Numbered from the stretch's first letter, positions 48,610 to 60,769 are shown. The stretch is 64,000 nucleotides of DNA from Molossus alvarezi (GCA_037176705.1 CM073887.1:26725501-26789500); one strand, 5' to 3'. Numbers and translations: made by a program. Notes: generated by a model not told the origin, from the sequence alone.

Positions 48610-48785
48610 GCCCTGGTCTGTGTGGGTCAGTGGTTAGAGCATCAGCCCAAGCACCAAAACCATCAATGTGTCTCTAACACTCTAACATCCATGTTTCTCT
48701 CTCTCCCTCCCCAATACCCTGGTTCCCTCCCTTCCATGTTCTCTAAAAATGAATAGAAAAAAATATTTTCGGGTGAGGATTTATT
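48610..48785 (+). repeat. VES SINE, degraded
   Basis: Head ccctggtctgtgtgggtcag and tail ttttcgggtgaggatt. The middle is shortened (B box missing). Confidence 0.75.
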
Positions 48786-48789
48786 TTAA

Positions 48790-48925
48790 TTATTTTTTTC
48801 TTTATTGATTTTAGTGAGAGGAAGGGAGAAGAAGAGAGAAAGAAACATCAATGAGAGAGAACATCGATTGGCTGCCTCCTGCATGTTCCCCACTGGGGAT
48901 TGGGCCCACAACCTGGGCATTTGGG
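48790..48925 (-). repeat. VES SINE fragment
   Basis: Begins ttctttattgattttagtga, GA-rich part, then gctgcctcctgcatgttccc. The tRNA-like head is absent (truncated near ttgggcccacaacctgggca). Confidence 0.75.
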
Positions 48926-48929
48926 TGAG

Positions 48930-49735
48930 GATTTAAACAAACAAACAAATAAATATCTTATAATTTTATATATCAATTACACCTCAGTAAACTGAAAAAG
49001 AAAAAAAAGAGTAACAATAGTTCTTACAGTGAGTCCAAGAAAGAATGCATGTGAAGCACTTAGCACAGGACCTGACATACAGTAATTCAATTTACCCAAG
49101 CCTCCTGAAAGAGTCTTCTATACAGGCTGTTTTCCTTTTTCCGTTTCCCATTTATTCTCCAGCAACTACAAACCACTTTCTATTCTCATCACTATACTGA
49201 CCTTACTCTTACTAACATCACTAAGGATATCCTAGCTGCCAAATCCAACAAACATTCTGTTGAGTTTATTTTATTTAACCAAGCTGGAAGAGTTGATACT
49301 TCTCTCCTTGAAATACTTTCCTTCCTTGCTTCTTGGAAGTCCCATGTATTCACTCTGACTTAATTTGCGCTACCAGATGCAACCACTGGGCTAGCTTCTG
49401 CCTTCACCCCGATCACAAAACATAAAATCTAGTGAGGAATACAAGAAAGTAACCAGACTAGCATACAAGTACGTGATAAGGACAATAAAGGATTGGAAAC
49501 ACAGAGTGCTATGAGAACACAGAGGACCAGAAAAGGTTTAGACTCAACCAGGACAGGAGAAAAAATACAGCACTTTCTGATTTAGTGTATCTGTGGTACA
49601 ACTTCTGAGAAAGGAAGACTTCACAATTGAAGGTGGAAAGTTTTCCAGTGATGTTTTCCTTACTCCTTTCTAGTAGTACTTTGGCAATTCCAGATTACCT
49701 TGGGTGTTCTCAACTATTTCCTGTTTTTAAAATCT
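48930..49735. other. MSMO1 intron 1 stretch, nothing recognised
   Basis: A short MIR-like phrase occurs near 49055-49090 (gcacttagcacaggacctga). Otherwise unassigned. Confidence 0.4.
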
Positions 49736-49747
49736 GTTAATATCCAA

Positions 49748-51924
49748 GCAATCTATAGATTCAATGCAATCCCCATCAAAATACCAACAACATCCTTCAC
49801 AAAACTAGAACAAATACTTCAAAATTTCATATGGAACCAAAAAAAGACCTCAAATAGCCACAGCAATCTTGAAAAAGAACAAAGTTGGAGGGATCACATT
49901 ACCAGATTTCAGGTTATACTACAAAGCCACTGTAATCAAAACAGCCTGATACTGGCACAAGAACGGGCATATAGATCAGTGGAACAGAACAGAGAACCCA
50001 GAAATGAACCCAAGGCAATATGCCCAATTAATGTTTGACAAAGGGGGCAAGAGCATACAGTGTAGTCAAGACAGCCTCTTTAATAAATGGTGTTGGGACC
50101 CCATTTATTGGACAGCTACGTGCCAAAAAATGAAACTAGATATCAACTTACACCATCAACTCAAGAATAAACTCAGAATGGATAAAAGACTTAAATGTGA
50201 CTCATGAATATATAAAAATCCTAGAAGAAACTGTAGGCAACAAAATTTCAGACATCATATGCAGCAGAATTTTCACTGATGCATCACCTAAGGCAACAGA
50301 AACAAAGGAGAAAATGAACACATGGGACTACATCAAACTAAAAAGCTTCTGCACAGCAAAAGAAACAATCATCAAAAGGGAAAGGGAACCCACTGTATGG
50401 GAGAGCATAATTGCCAATGATATATCAGATAAGGGGTTAATTTCCAATATATAGAGAGTGCTCATACAACTCAACAAAAGAAAGACAAAGAACCCAATTA
50501 AAAAATGGGAAGAGGGAGAAGGTGAGGGGTAGGGCCGAGGTGGCGGAAGGCTGGCGGGGCGCCGAGCGGCCCGTGGGAGGCAGGAACCCCGCGCGGGCCC
50601 GACTACTTCAACCCTCGCCTTTCCTTCTACCCGCAGACGTGCCCGCTGCTGCTGCGCGTCTTCACCACCAACAACGGGCGCCACCACCGCATGGACGAGT
50701 TCTCCTGTGGGAACGTGCCGTCCATCGAGCTGCAGATCTACACCTGGATGGATGCAACCTTGAAAGAACTGACTAGTTTAGTAAAAGAAGTCTACCCAGA
50801 AGCTAGAAAGAAGGGCACACACTTCAATTTTGCAATTGTTTTTACAGATATTAAAAGACCTGGCTATCGGGTCAAGGAGATTGGCAGCACCATGTCCGGG
50901 AGAAAGGGGACTGATGATTCCATGACCCTGCAGTCGCAGAAGTTTCAGATAGGAGATTATCTGGACATAGCAATCACCCCTCCGAATCGGGCACCACCTC
51001 CTTCGGGGCGCATGAGGCCATATTAAATTTTATTTACTATTAAAAAAAAAAAAATGGGAAGAGGAACTAAATAGACACCTCTCCAAATAGGACATACAAA
51101 TGGCTAAGAGACATATGAAGAAATGCTCAACATCACTAATCATCAGAGAGATGCAAATTAAAACAACAATGAGGTATCACCTCACACCTGTCAGAATGGC
51201 CACCATCAACAAATCATCAAACAACAAGTGTTGGCGAGGGTGTGGAGAAAAGGGGACTCTAGTACACTGCTGGTGGGAATGCAGACTGGTGCAGCCACTA
51301 TGGAAAACGATATGGTGTTACCTCAAAAAATTAAAAATTTAATTGCCATGTGACCCTGTGATCCCACTTCTAGGAATATACCCTAAGAAGCCTGAAACAC
51401 CAATCAGAAAGAATATATGTACCCCCGTGTTTATAGCAGCACTATTTACAATAGCTAAGATCTGGAAACAGCCCAAATGTTCATTAGTAGACAAATGGAT
51501 CAAAAAGCTGTGGTACATATACAGAATGGAATACTACGCAGCGGTAAGAAAGAAAGATCTCTTATCCTTTGAGACTACATGGAGGGACCTGGAAAGTATC
51601 ATACTAAGTGAAACAAGCCAAACAGAGAAAGACAAATTTCATATGATCTCACTTATTTGTGGAATATAATGAACATAACAGTCTGAGGAATGGGGTAGTC
51701 CCAGAGACGTGGAAGTGGGGTACGGACTGACAATCCTCAAAAGAGGGAGTAGTGGGGGAGAGAGAAACCACAGAACTTATATGCATGTATGCATGAATAA
51801 TGGACATGGACAACAAAGCTGGGAACAAAGCTGGGGACGGGGGGGGGGGGGAGGGGGGATCAGTGGGGAGAAAAGGAGAAACATCTGTAACAAAAATAAA
51901 TAAATTAATTTAAAAAAAAAAGAA
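49748..51924 (+). mobile_element. 5'-truncated L1 carrying a SAP18 retrocopy
   Basis: The L1 begins inside ORF2 (ccaagcaatctatagattca) and runs to the 3' UTR (acagaacttatatgcatgta, G-run near 51838-51857) and tail. Flanks aaatctgttaatatcc (49731-49746) and aaatttgttaacatcc (51925-51940) look like its target duplication with two differences. A pseudogene splits it at 50515-51048. ORF2 fragments (YRFNAIPIKIPTTSF, KKLWYIYRMEYYAAVRKKDL) are broken by frameshifts. Confidence 0.88.
50515..51048 (+). pseudogene. SAP18: SAP18 retrocopy with a retained intron
   Basis: SAP18 is the Sin3-associated polypeptide of the Sin3/HDAC and ASAP/exon-junction complexes. The insertion starts with ggagaag (end of exon 1, codons for E-K), then a 115-bp GC-rich stretch from GTGAGG (50522) to CCGCAG (50636) that has all signs of an unspliced intron. 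Exons 2 onward follow, spliced together, encoding TCPLLLRVFTTNNGRHHR and then 111 residues from ATG 50691 to the natural end PPSGRMRPY-stop (51026), and an A-tail. The flanking duplication aaaaaatgggaagag (50500-50514 and ending 51063) proves L1-mediated insertion. It lacks the first 23-24 codons. Three changes from human SAP18 are visible (Cys for Arg, Ile for Ser, Ile for Val). The frame is open, but no promoter is evident and it lies antisense in MSMO1 intron 1. Confidence 0.93.
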
Positions 51925-51949
51925 AATTTGTTAACATCCAAAATCTCAA

Positions 51950-53090
51950 CTTCCAGCCCTCTCCCCCTAAAATTCAGGTCCTAATTATCCAAAAATTTAC
52001 TGGCTAGCTCCAGTTGGACAGTTCAGAGGCACATAAAACTCAACATATCCAAAAGTTCAGCAACTACCCCTCACAGCCCTGCCCAAATATACCCTACCTC
52101 CTTTAACACCTAGTTTTTGAATTGTACATTCACCTATTTGGTCATCTCAGACAGAATGTTCCAAGTCTCTCCCATCTCTGCTAACAAGGTAAAGTCCACT
52201 CAATATAGAGATACCTGGTTTAACTAACATTCAGGAGTTTACTCTCCATATACAAGGGAGGAAAATGGGCAAATTGCTGTCAACTGAACAAAAGCCAAAA
52301 AATAGAAAATAAAAAGGAAAGGAGAGAGGTCGTAGTGACTTTTCTTTTTCTTTTCTTCTCCTTGGACAACCTGATTGACTGAAAACCTGCTCCGCAACAG
52401 GTTGACTAGGCCCTCAGAAAAAAGAAATTTAGTTATTTGTGGGTTCTTTGAGAAACCTTGAAGTTTAGCTGTCTCGGTACTGTCAGCCGATGTCGAACCC
52501 TTTACCTTGGTTAAGCCCAAATCATCTGGACTTGCCACGCCTCGAGCTTGCCCTTTTAAACCCGCCGTCTAGGGCACAATGACAGGAGATATCTAAACAG
52601 TAGAGTTCACCCTCTTAAAACCCTTGAAGTTCAAGAAAGTGCCTCCCCTACATAGAAAGACCAAGGCCTTCGGCTATGCCAAAATAAAAAAGGCCCTGCC
52701 GGGCGTCTCCACTCTTTACCTCTCATCCTCTCCATCCTCCACTTCAAACTCATAAAATATCTGACTTCTCATTGTTCCTGTGCTCAACCTCTCTACGTCC
52801 ACGGAAATATCCTGTTTCCAGTGATGTCCTCCTATGCAACTCCTATGCATCCATCAGTAACCTTCGCTTAGACGCCCCTTCCACCCCCACTATCCCCATC
52901 GCACATACACCACAGATCTAATCTCCCCGGCAATGCTTCTGTTTTGTAAAACTTCCACCCTGTGCTGTAACTATCGGCCCTATTGTCTAAGATGTCCGGT
53001 CTCCAGATGGCTGTAAACTCTCAAAGAGCAAGAAAGAAGTCCCGGCCCAGCTCAATCATTGAAGTTTCACACCATTTTCCTCCCGCCCCT
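51950..53090. other. MSMO1 intron 1, promoter-proximal unique sequence
   Basis: Mixed unique sequence that grows GC-richer toward the promoter. No transposon termini or coding exon recognised. Short open frames here have no familiar protein features. Confidence 0.45.
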
Positions 53091-53700
53091 CGCCGCCCTC
53101 CCGCTGGGTAAGGATGCCCCATGGGCCCTGAGCGCGCACGCCCCCAGCCTCGCTCGCCTCAGTCCCGCGGAGCACGAGGCCCGAGCCCACAAGCTCCGGC
53201 TCCCTCACCTCCGAGCCGGTCCGCTCACCTGGACGCCCGCACGAAGACTGCCGCTCGCGTCACCCAAACCCTGCCAGGTGCCGCGCCCCAGGAGCCCGCC
53301 TCTCCGGGCTGGGAAGTTGTGAAGCCGGCTTCTACAGGTTTTGGCTTGCGCGGTCTCCCGCCCCGCCTTCTCTGCGCTGTGATTGGTCTGTACGGTTGCC
53401 GGCATCGTGCGACTCGCGCAAACGGATCACCGGCGGTGCCAGCCATAGGCTCCCTGGATGGAGTGAGGATAGTGAGACCGAGACGCCCAGTCAGTGATTG
53501 GCGCTGCAGCGCGCCTGGAGGCGGGGCAGCGCGATGGAGCGTGACGTCATGAGGGGGCGGAGCACGACGCCGCTACGTGCGGACCGCGAGGAGTCGTCGC
53601 CTTGGCAACTTGGGGGTTCCTTGGATTTTAGCGGGAGCCGGCACTGTCCCGGGGAGAGCGTACCAGACCACGGTCCCTGCGGCTTTAAAACGTAAACTTT
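53090..53700 (-). promoter_or_regulatory. MSMO1: MSMO1 CpG-island promoter
   Basis: A GC- and CpG-rich block lies 7.6 kb upstream of the MSMO1 start codon and is the only such island between the start-codon exon and the KLHL2 3' UTR. Visible sites: two CCAAT boxes on the minus strand (ATTGG at 53382-53386 and 53497-53501), a perfect CRE palindrome TGACGTCA (53542-53549), GC boxes (gaggcggggc, gggggcggagc near 53519 and 53553), and an SRE-like TCACTCCAT on the minus strand (53458-53466). MSMO1 is a known SREBP-2 target, and NF-Y next to an SRE is the usual arrangement. Site function here is inferred. A divergent plus-strand transcript is possible. Confidence 0.7.
53229..53310 (-). other. MSMO1: Predicted MSMO1 non-coding exon 1
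   Basis: On the minus strand the island contains a strong donor, cgtccag/GTGAGC, with GT at 53228-53227. It lies about 75-155 bp downstream of the CCAAT box at 53382. A second possible donor (ggag/GTGAGG near 53210) lies just beyond it. The start point is a guess from the CCAAT distance. The exon would hold only 5' UTR. Confidence 0.4.
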
Positions 53701-56007
53701 GCAGCAGCTACATGGCCAAAACCCAGAGAGAGAATAGTATGAGTTTTAAAATCTGTTTTGACTGTTTTTGTTTACAGACAGCCTCGCCTTCCTCTGGACT
53801 ACCCTGGATTTAGGTCATTCTTCCTTGTGTCCCCAGCCCAACCAGGTCTCCTTCAGGACTGAAGCAGGTATGCAGCTGCTGAGTGTTAGCGAAGAGAGTC
53901 ACCTGTCCCCACGGGCACACCCCCTTTCCAGAGCAGCCTGAGTTCAGTGACTGGTTGAGGTGGTAATAATATCAAGGCGCAGCCCCGTCCCCAATTTAGG
54001 ATACTTTGCTCCGCCAACCCATCTCCACAGCTTCCCCTCCTACTGACTGGGGTTGTGGGTGTGATTGCACTGTATTCCGCTTTTGCCTCTGCCCAAACCT
54101 GGTGCTCTCTGTCAAGTAGTGTTAAAGGCATGTACTACGGGGTCAGACTTACGAGGTTTTGTCACTTATTAGCAGTGTGCTCCAGGTTAAGCTACTGTTC
54201 AAAGTCTTATCTAGTACTTCTGTAAAATGGGTATTATAATACTTACATCTCAAAGAGTGTGTTATAACAATTAAATGAGATCATGTATTAAGGGCCTTTG
54301 CACAGTATCTGGAATACAAGAAGTGCTCGGTAAATGCTGGTTATTATTTCTGGCTTAAAATCCTACCAAGTTAGATTATATTTTCTAAATCAGAGCAGGT
54401 ATATTATGTGGAGGGGTCAAATTATTTTGAGTCTTGGAGATTTAACTCTGAAAGGAAATACAGATATGGCTGCTCAACTCACTTATTTCCTACAATGAAG
54501 AAATAGGAGATTCAGAGAAGAGCAACAATAGAAGTAATTTAGGGAGGGCCCTTTGTATTTCAAGCACATTAATAGACATATCTTTCAAAATCCACAGTAA
54601 CCTTGTGACATTCCCACTACTTTTGCTGTTTTACAGAGAAGCCAGAATAAGGGTAGGAGGTTAGGTAAGGTGTCTAAAGTCAAGTGTTAGAGAGGGATTC
54701 GGACTCATCCATCTGATTTCTATGCCCATGTGCTTTCCAATAGGTCACACTGCTTTTCTTCCCTTAGAGTCCTGAAGCCAGGATTAGAACCCTATAATCT
54801 TGTTCCAAAGTGTGACTCCACTCTTCCATGTAGCCTCCTCTCCAAAATGAGACACTGGCAGCCATACAAGTCAGTAGGAGGCAAGTTGATGACCAAACTA
54901 AAATAAGAGGCAGACTTAATAGCATATTACTATGATTATGGTATGCTTTTACCTAACAAAAGAAGAAGTCTCATAACTCATCAACTGAGATGATAAATAC
55001 TTGGGTGCTATGTTATATCTATAAGGGGTGATAATAACTAGCAGGAATCATATGTCAGAGTCCATAAAAATGGGAAGAGACCTGAAAGTGTCCAGGCAGT
55101 ATACACACTATCCACCTTACCCCTCTCCATTACTGCCTTCAGCCAAGAAAGCATAGATCCAAGTAAAGCAGGGAGTAGAGTTACTTCATGATGCAGGTAC
55201 TTGGATCTAACTTTGAACTCTGCTCAAACCAGGTGCTGTTTCCTTAGCAAGATGTCTAAAGACTCTCTACCTAATTTCTGACCTGTTTTATGCAATAACA
55301 GAACAAGCCAGGAATGCTTTTAAATACCTTAAAAACAAAACAAAACACACCTAAGATGTTTCAAACTGGAAAGACAAAAGTGGGTGTCAGGAAGGGGGCA
55401 TATTCAAAGCCCTTGAAATCATAGTTATGAATTCAGCTACTGACAAGTCTTCGAAAAACTATTTTATCCTCTAGCTATTAAAGCTTCAAAGAAAAAATAA
55501 GAGATATTTGACATGCTAAGTATTTAAGACATTTTTACCCTAATAGATTCTATTTTAAGAAAAGCTTAAACTTCTCTAGATAAATCTTTGATAGGTTAAT
55601 GGAGTTTCATGGAACATTTTCGTTTTGGAAGTGCTCAGGAGGATATCACAACACATATTTCTTGGGGCCACTATCACAAACAACTAGCAGTGCTCCAAGT
55701 TTATGTTTGTTGACAATGGACGTGCTTGGAGTCACACCATGGCAGAAATTCATGTTTACGTAAGATGAGCACAGGCTTTTTTCTTTTTCTGATTAAATTG
55801 TTCATATTTCCACTTAGAATGGAAAATTCAACTAAATATTAAATATGGTACTATGTTAACAGAAAATTAGTGGTTTTGGGAAAATAGGGAGTGAATGCTA
55901 ATGGGCATGGGGTTTCTTTGAGGGATGATGAAAATATTCTAATACTAATTTTGATGAATGCATTTCTGTAAATACATAACCCACTTAACTGTATAACTTA
56001 TTTTTAA
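53701..56007. other. MSMO1-KLHL2 intergenic, MIR relics
   Basis: Two MIR-like blocks are visible: about 54140-54355 (cacttattagcagtgtgctc, cttctgtaaaatgggtatta, agtgctcggtaaatgctggt) and about 54540-54750 (cttgtgacattcccactac onward). No exon recognised in the rest. Confidence 0.5.
54140..54355 (+). repeat. MIR SINE
   Basis: Full MIR-like order from the 5' part (gttttgtcacttattagcag) through the core (tctgtaaaatgggtattata) to the end (gtaaatgctggttattattt). Confidence 0.75.
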
Positions 56008-56626
56008 TGTTAATCCTCATCTGAGGATATTTTTCCATTGATTTTTAGATAGAATGGAAGGAGGGAGGGAAAGAGAGAGAAATATTGATATGAAAGAGAC
56101 ACATCATGGAGGGACCTGGAAAGTATTATCCTAAGTGAAAGAAGCCAAGCAGAAAAAGACAAATACCACATGATCTCACTTATATACGGAATATAATGAA
56201 CATAACAGTCTGAGGAATACAGTAGACCCAGACACATGGAAGTAGGGCACAGACTGACATCCCTCAGAAGAGGGGATGGGGGGTGGGGGGGTGGGAAGAG
56301 ATAAACCACAGAACTTATATGCATGTATGCATGACCAATGGACATGGACAACTAAGCCGGGGACAGGGTGGAGGTGGGGTGGGGTGGGGGGTGCCAATGG
56401 GGTAAAAAGGTAAAATGTCTGTAACAAAAAAATAAATAAAATTTCATTAAAAAAAAAAAAAAAAAAAAAAAAAAGAAAGAGACACATCAATTGGTTGTCT
56501 CCCGCACAACCCTGACAGAGGCCGTGGATCAAACCTGCAACCCAGGTGCCCTTGACTGGGAATCAAACCCTAGATTCTTTGGTCCTCAGGCTGATGTTCT
56601 AATGACTAAGCCAAACCAGCCAGAGC
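56008..56626 (-). repeat. VES SINE interrupted by an L1 fragment
   Basis: VES parts at about 56008-56105 (tcctcatctgaggatatttt, GA-rich) and 56475-56626 (tcaattggttgtctcccgc, gccaaaccagccagagct) belong to one reverse VES. Confidence 0.88.
56106..56474 (+). mobile_element. Short 5'-truncated L1 inserted in a VES
   Basis: It covers the last ORF2 codons (atggagggacctggaaagta, cacatgatctcacttatata) and the 3' UTR, ending in a poly(A) run of about 25. Perfect 14-bp duplication gaaagagacacatc at 56092-56105 and 56475-56488. Confidence 0.93.
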
Positions 56627-57189
56627 TAAACTATACACCTTAAATGGGTGAATTGTATGGTATGTGAATTATATCTTAATGAAGCTATGTAAAGAAAAAA
56701 AGTATAATGGTACAAAAGAAAATTGGAGTTAAAAAACTAATGTACTGTATTTGAGGTGGTAGGATCATGAGTGACTAAATTCGACTCCCCTGTATTTTCC
56801 AGTTGTTACAGTATGTGTTACTTTTATAAGGAGAAAATAAACCTGTTTTAGAAGCAAAAAACCCCCCACCTCAGATAATTTAGTTGACTTATTGAATTAT
56901 TTAGTATTTTCTAAGTGCAGAAATTTGTATATGGAAAATGAAGATTTGGGTCTTGGCATACTTGATATTGGATTAATTTCTGAAGCAATTGATCAACAGG
57001 TTGTTGCTTCTTGTGGTCTCAGGTCATTAAGAGAGGGGAGGATTCTCATCGATTGTGCCAGGATGTAGCTCAGGAATAGCTTAGGTATGGTTAAAGGTGA
57101 GGGAACTTTGGCAACAGTCGTGTTAAATCGCTTTGAGGGTTAGAATATGTTCTGTGAAGTGCTCACCCCCCCTTCCTACTCCAAATACC

Positions 57190-57520
57190 TCAGCAGTGGA
57201 CTGAGTGTTTATGTCTCCTCCAAATCCAACATAGGAATTTGGAGGAGAAATAATCCCCAAGGTAATAATATAAGGAAGTGGGGCCTTTGGGCGGGTGATC
57301 AGGTCAGGAAGGAAGAGCCCTCATGAATGGGGTTAGTGCTCTTAAAAAAGAGACCACGGAGAGATCCATTAGCCATGTGAAGACACACAGCGAAAAGACG
57401 GTTTATGAACCAGGAAGCGGATTCTCACTAGACACTGAATCTGCTGAGGCCTTGATCTTGAAATTCTCAGCTTCCAGAACTGTGAGAAATAAAATTTGTT
57501 ATAAAAAGTAAATAAAGTTC
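57190..57520 (+). repeat. MLT1-type LTR (ERVL-MaLR)
   Basis: The series ggactgagtgtttatgtctc, ggaagtggggcctttgggcg, agccctcatgaatggggtta, gccatgtgaagacacacagc and tccagaactgtgagaaataa follows the MLT1 LTR consensus in order. No internal region attached. Confidence 0.8.
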
Positions 57521-58142
57521 TATGTTTAAATGTGAATACTCTATATTAAATGTATAGAAATTGTAGCATAGGTATAATTCTTTCCTTCCAACTGTTCTGG
57601 CAACAGCTCATGCTAACCTTTTCAATTCCTCTCCTGAGGAACAGCTACCATATCCCATTACCTACTGTCCTTCTCCTTCCCTTCTGATCCCTTCTAGTGT
57701 CCAGCTCCTTAGAGGTCCACCCCACTCCCCAACTCCCACTTCCTTAGTTCCTTTTATTTTGTATCAAAATTATAATTTATTTCTCAGTTGCTTTAGAGTA
57801 GATACTTCTTTGACTTTTTGGTCCAATGCTATTTGTGTTATCTTTATCTTGTGTCCTGCCCATATTAGGGACAGAGGAATATAAAAACTTTAAATTTCAG
57901 TAATCCTAGGAGACTTTTCTTTGATGGCTAAAGTAATTTTTTCTTGGAGAACAATTGTCAGTGACTTCAGTTACTGATATAACAGACTTGCCTTAGAGAC
58001 TATTTTGGCAGCAAATTAAATTTGTGAAGTTAGAAAATGCAAATTTTACAAAAGGAACAGAAAAACTGAATAGGCAACTTTCTTAATATCAAATTAAATA
58101 GATAAAAATCAAGGACAATGTAAAACAAATAATATACAAACT

Positions 58143-59214
58143 TTTATTCAAAGATGAATCCAGAAAGACATGTTTTGGTCATTTTTAAAGTGAGATTAAT
58201 TGAAGATCTCAGAAAAATTGTATCTGCTCAACGCACATGGCTACTCACAGAAAGTTCTCTCTTCTTCTGTTAATAGCAGCTAAATTTATACACACAGATA
58301 AAGTTCTTAAGACCATGCAAATTCAGTTGAATTCCATACATTCATTATATTCATCAAAAACCTGCAGTAATGATCATGCCAAAGTGTTACTTTAAGGAAA
58401 AAATGTAAAAATACACACCAAAACATGACCAAGATTAAACCAAAGGAAATAATAAATAAGCATAATTTACATTTTATTTTTAAAAAGTTTGGCATCACAC
58501 ATATTCAAGTGTGTTACACCATGTTCATTCCTCAGAAGTGGCATTTTGAAGTGTTGAGCATTGTTAAATATCAAAAAATACAACTCTGTTTTACATGTAG
58601 TACTGGCATAATTCAAATTACTGTGCCAATTATAAATAGTATAATCAAGTTTCAAACATCTTTTCAAACATATTTAAAGGAAAGCATATAGACACACAGT
58701 TATATGCACACCATTTATTATACTCATGTAATCAAAGATATTTTATAAAAGCAAACAGTTTGATCCCTCAACTAGTTTGTATACTCACATAGAATTTCAT
58801 TTTCAGTTCCTGTGTATACAGATTTTCAGGAGAAGGAATAAAGAAAGATAAAATTTAATTTTACAACAACACATATTACTTTATCCTCCTTCACAAAATA
58901 ATCCATAGTCATTCAAGGTTGATAGCTAGTCTTTATGAAAGCAACTGTTGTCTAAAGACTGAAGAGTTAAGTACTGCAGTCCAGGTTTCTTATTGAAATT
59001 CAGTCAGCTGCTGCTCATTGCAGAAAAAGCCTATACGATGCTTCTACCAAAAATAATCTTCAGAATCTGAGGCCTACAAAGGCAGACGATCGTATCTTCT
59101 GCAGAGGCTTAAAGTGCAGCTACAAGTGGAGAAGTGCTAGATTCTCAGTCACTTCAGAAATACTTGTTGAAGTCTGTTTCTCATGTATAAATATGCCGAA
59201 AGTGTCCTTCAGAC
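58143..59214 (-). other. KLHL2: KLHL2 3' UTR
   Basis: The 1.07 kb after the KLHL2 stop codon on the minus strand ends near an AATAAA (TTTATT on plus at 58143-58148). AT-rich, free of SINEs. The end is predicted from the poly(A) signal. Confidence 0.65.
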
Positions 59215-59243
59215 TCATAGCGGTTTATCAATAACTGTGACCC
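59215..59243 (-). CDS. KLHL2: KLHL2 last coding exon (C-terminus)
   Basis: The acceptor tttgctcag ends at 59244. The exon completes a split Gly codon and encodes VTVIDKPL-stop, the known C-terminus of KLHL2. Phase agrees with the preceding exon (SYA-G). KLHL2 (Mayven) is a BTB-BACK-kelch adaptor that links Cullin-3 ubiquitin ligase to substrates such as WNK kinases and binds actin. Confidence 0.94.
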
Positions 59244-60371
59244 CTGAGCAAAGAAATGAAGAAATAAAAAGTTACAAGCAGCGTTCTGTATATCTGAGAA
59301 AATACTGAGCTCTTTATTTTATTACTCCAGCCACAGGGACTGAACAAATCATGGTGTATCAAAAGTACTATCATTTTAATCTAAATGACAGTGAAATCAG
59401 TTTAGTTATAGACCAAAACATCAGACTATTTAATCTAAAATATCCTTTTGCTCTTTGCAGTTATAATTAAGGAAAAATATTTTACTCAAGAAATACTAAA
59501 ATCCATCTAATACTCAAAGGGACACAAAGAAACTTAGGGGTGATGAATCTTTATTTTCATTATTTTGATTGTGATGATGGTTTCATGGATATATACATAT
59601 GTCAAAACTAATAAAATTGTATGCTTAAATGTATGCTATTTATTCTGTCAGTTATATCTCAATGAAACTGTTAAAATTTTCCCCCCTAATTTTCAGCCAT
59701 GTTATTCTGGGATCCTATTGTATATGTTATAGTAGATGTTGTTTTGGAGGATACACAAACAATAGTGATGGCTAATTAGTATAAACATTTTTTTCTCCAC
59801 AACTGGGTCAACATTCTACTATTTAAAGCAATATAAAGTTCTACCATCGAATAATATATAATATACAGTTTTAAAGACTCATCATTATATTTATTAAAGA
59901 GAATTATGATTTCTCTTACTAAGAGGATGGATCAAAATTATACTTTATAATTCAACCAGTGCTATGCTTAAGTATGGAAAATTAATCCACAGCCTCATAC
60001 TACTATCACATGGAGCCCTGGCCAGGGGATGTTGTGGGGGTCATACTTCTTGTATATCTGAGTAACGAAAGCCTTGCTACATAGTGAATTCCATTCCACG
60101 GCATACAGATATTAGCCATGTTAAGTTTTTTATATGATCCTGCACTGGAAAGATTTGTGACTTCAAATAGAAATGACTGTAGAATGACAAAAGAACACTA
60201 AGCTTTATTTCAGAAACCACATATCCAATATTGTTTTAAGAACCAGAAATAAAATATACTTTGAGAAAAGACTTTCTTCTTCTAACAGAAAAACATTCTT
60301 AATGTAAATATCATAATGATATAATTTTTTGTATTGTAACCGACGGCTGTAGAAAATTAGACATTTATTAC

Positions 60372-60515
60372 CTGCATAACTTCGCCCTGTGCTCATACAA
60401 GATGACACAACTGTCCATTTATCAGTTGTTGGGTTATAATATTCTACTGATGCCAAGTTACAGGAACCATCGTCCCCTCCAACTACATATAACAGACCAT
60501 TGACAGCACAAACCC
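60372..60515 (-). CDS. KLHL2: KLHL2 penultimate coding exon (kelch repeat)
   Basis: The acceptor ttttcaaag ends at 60516 and the donor GTAATA begins at 60371. The 144-bp exon encodes [34 protein letters not shown] and [14 protein letters not shown], the last kelch blade with its di-glycine and the conserved Tyr/Trp spacing. The sequence equals mammalian KLHL2 rather than its paralogue KLHL3 as far as I can tell from memory. Earlier KLHL2 exons were not found before the window ends. Confidence 0.94.
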
Positions 60516-60769
60516 CTTTGAAAAAAAATAGAGAAAAAAATTATTTAAAAAATTTGGATGAGTATGAATATCCCTACACATGTTTGGTGAGGTGATCCAG
60601 AGATACTTTCTTGAAGGAGGCAAGAAAAGACGGTGAACAGAGAAGGAATTATTTTTATATGTGAGAGTCTAACACCACATCTAAGCTCCTACTGGTGTCA
60701 TTTATGCAGTAGCTGCTTTATTTCTGTACTTAATCTTCACAATAATCTTTATAGTTAGAAACCATTTTA

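Noticed and set aside
53059..53552. Long frames in the MSMO1 CpG island
   Set aside because: Composition-driven, Pro/Arg/Ala-rich and overlapping promoter elements; no start context or homology.
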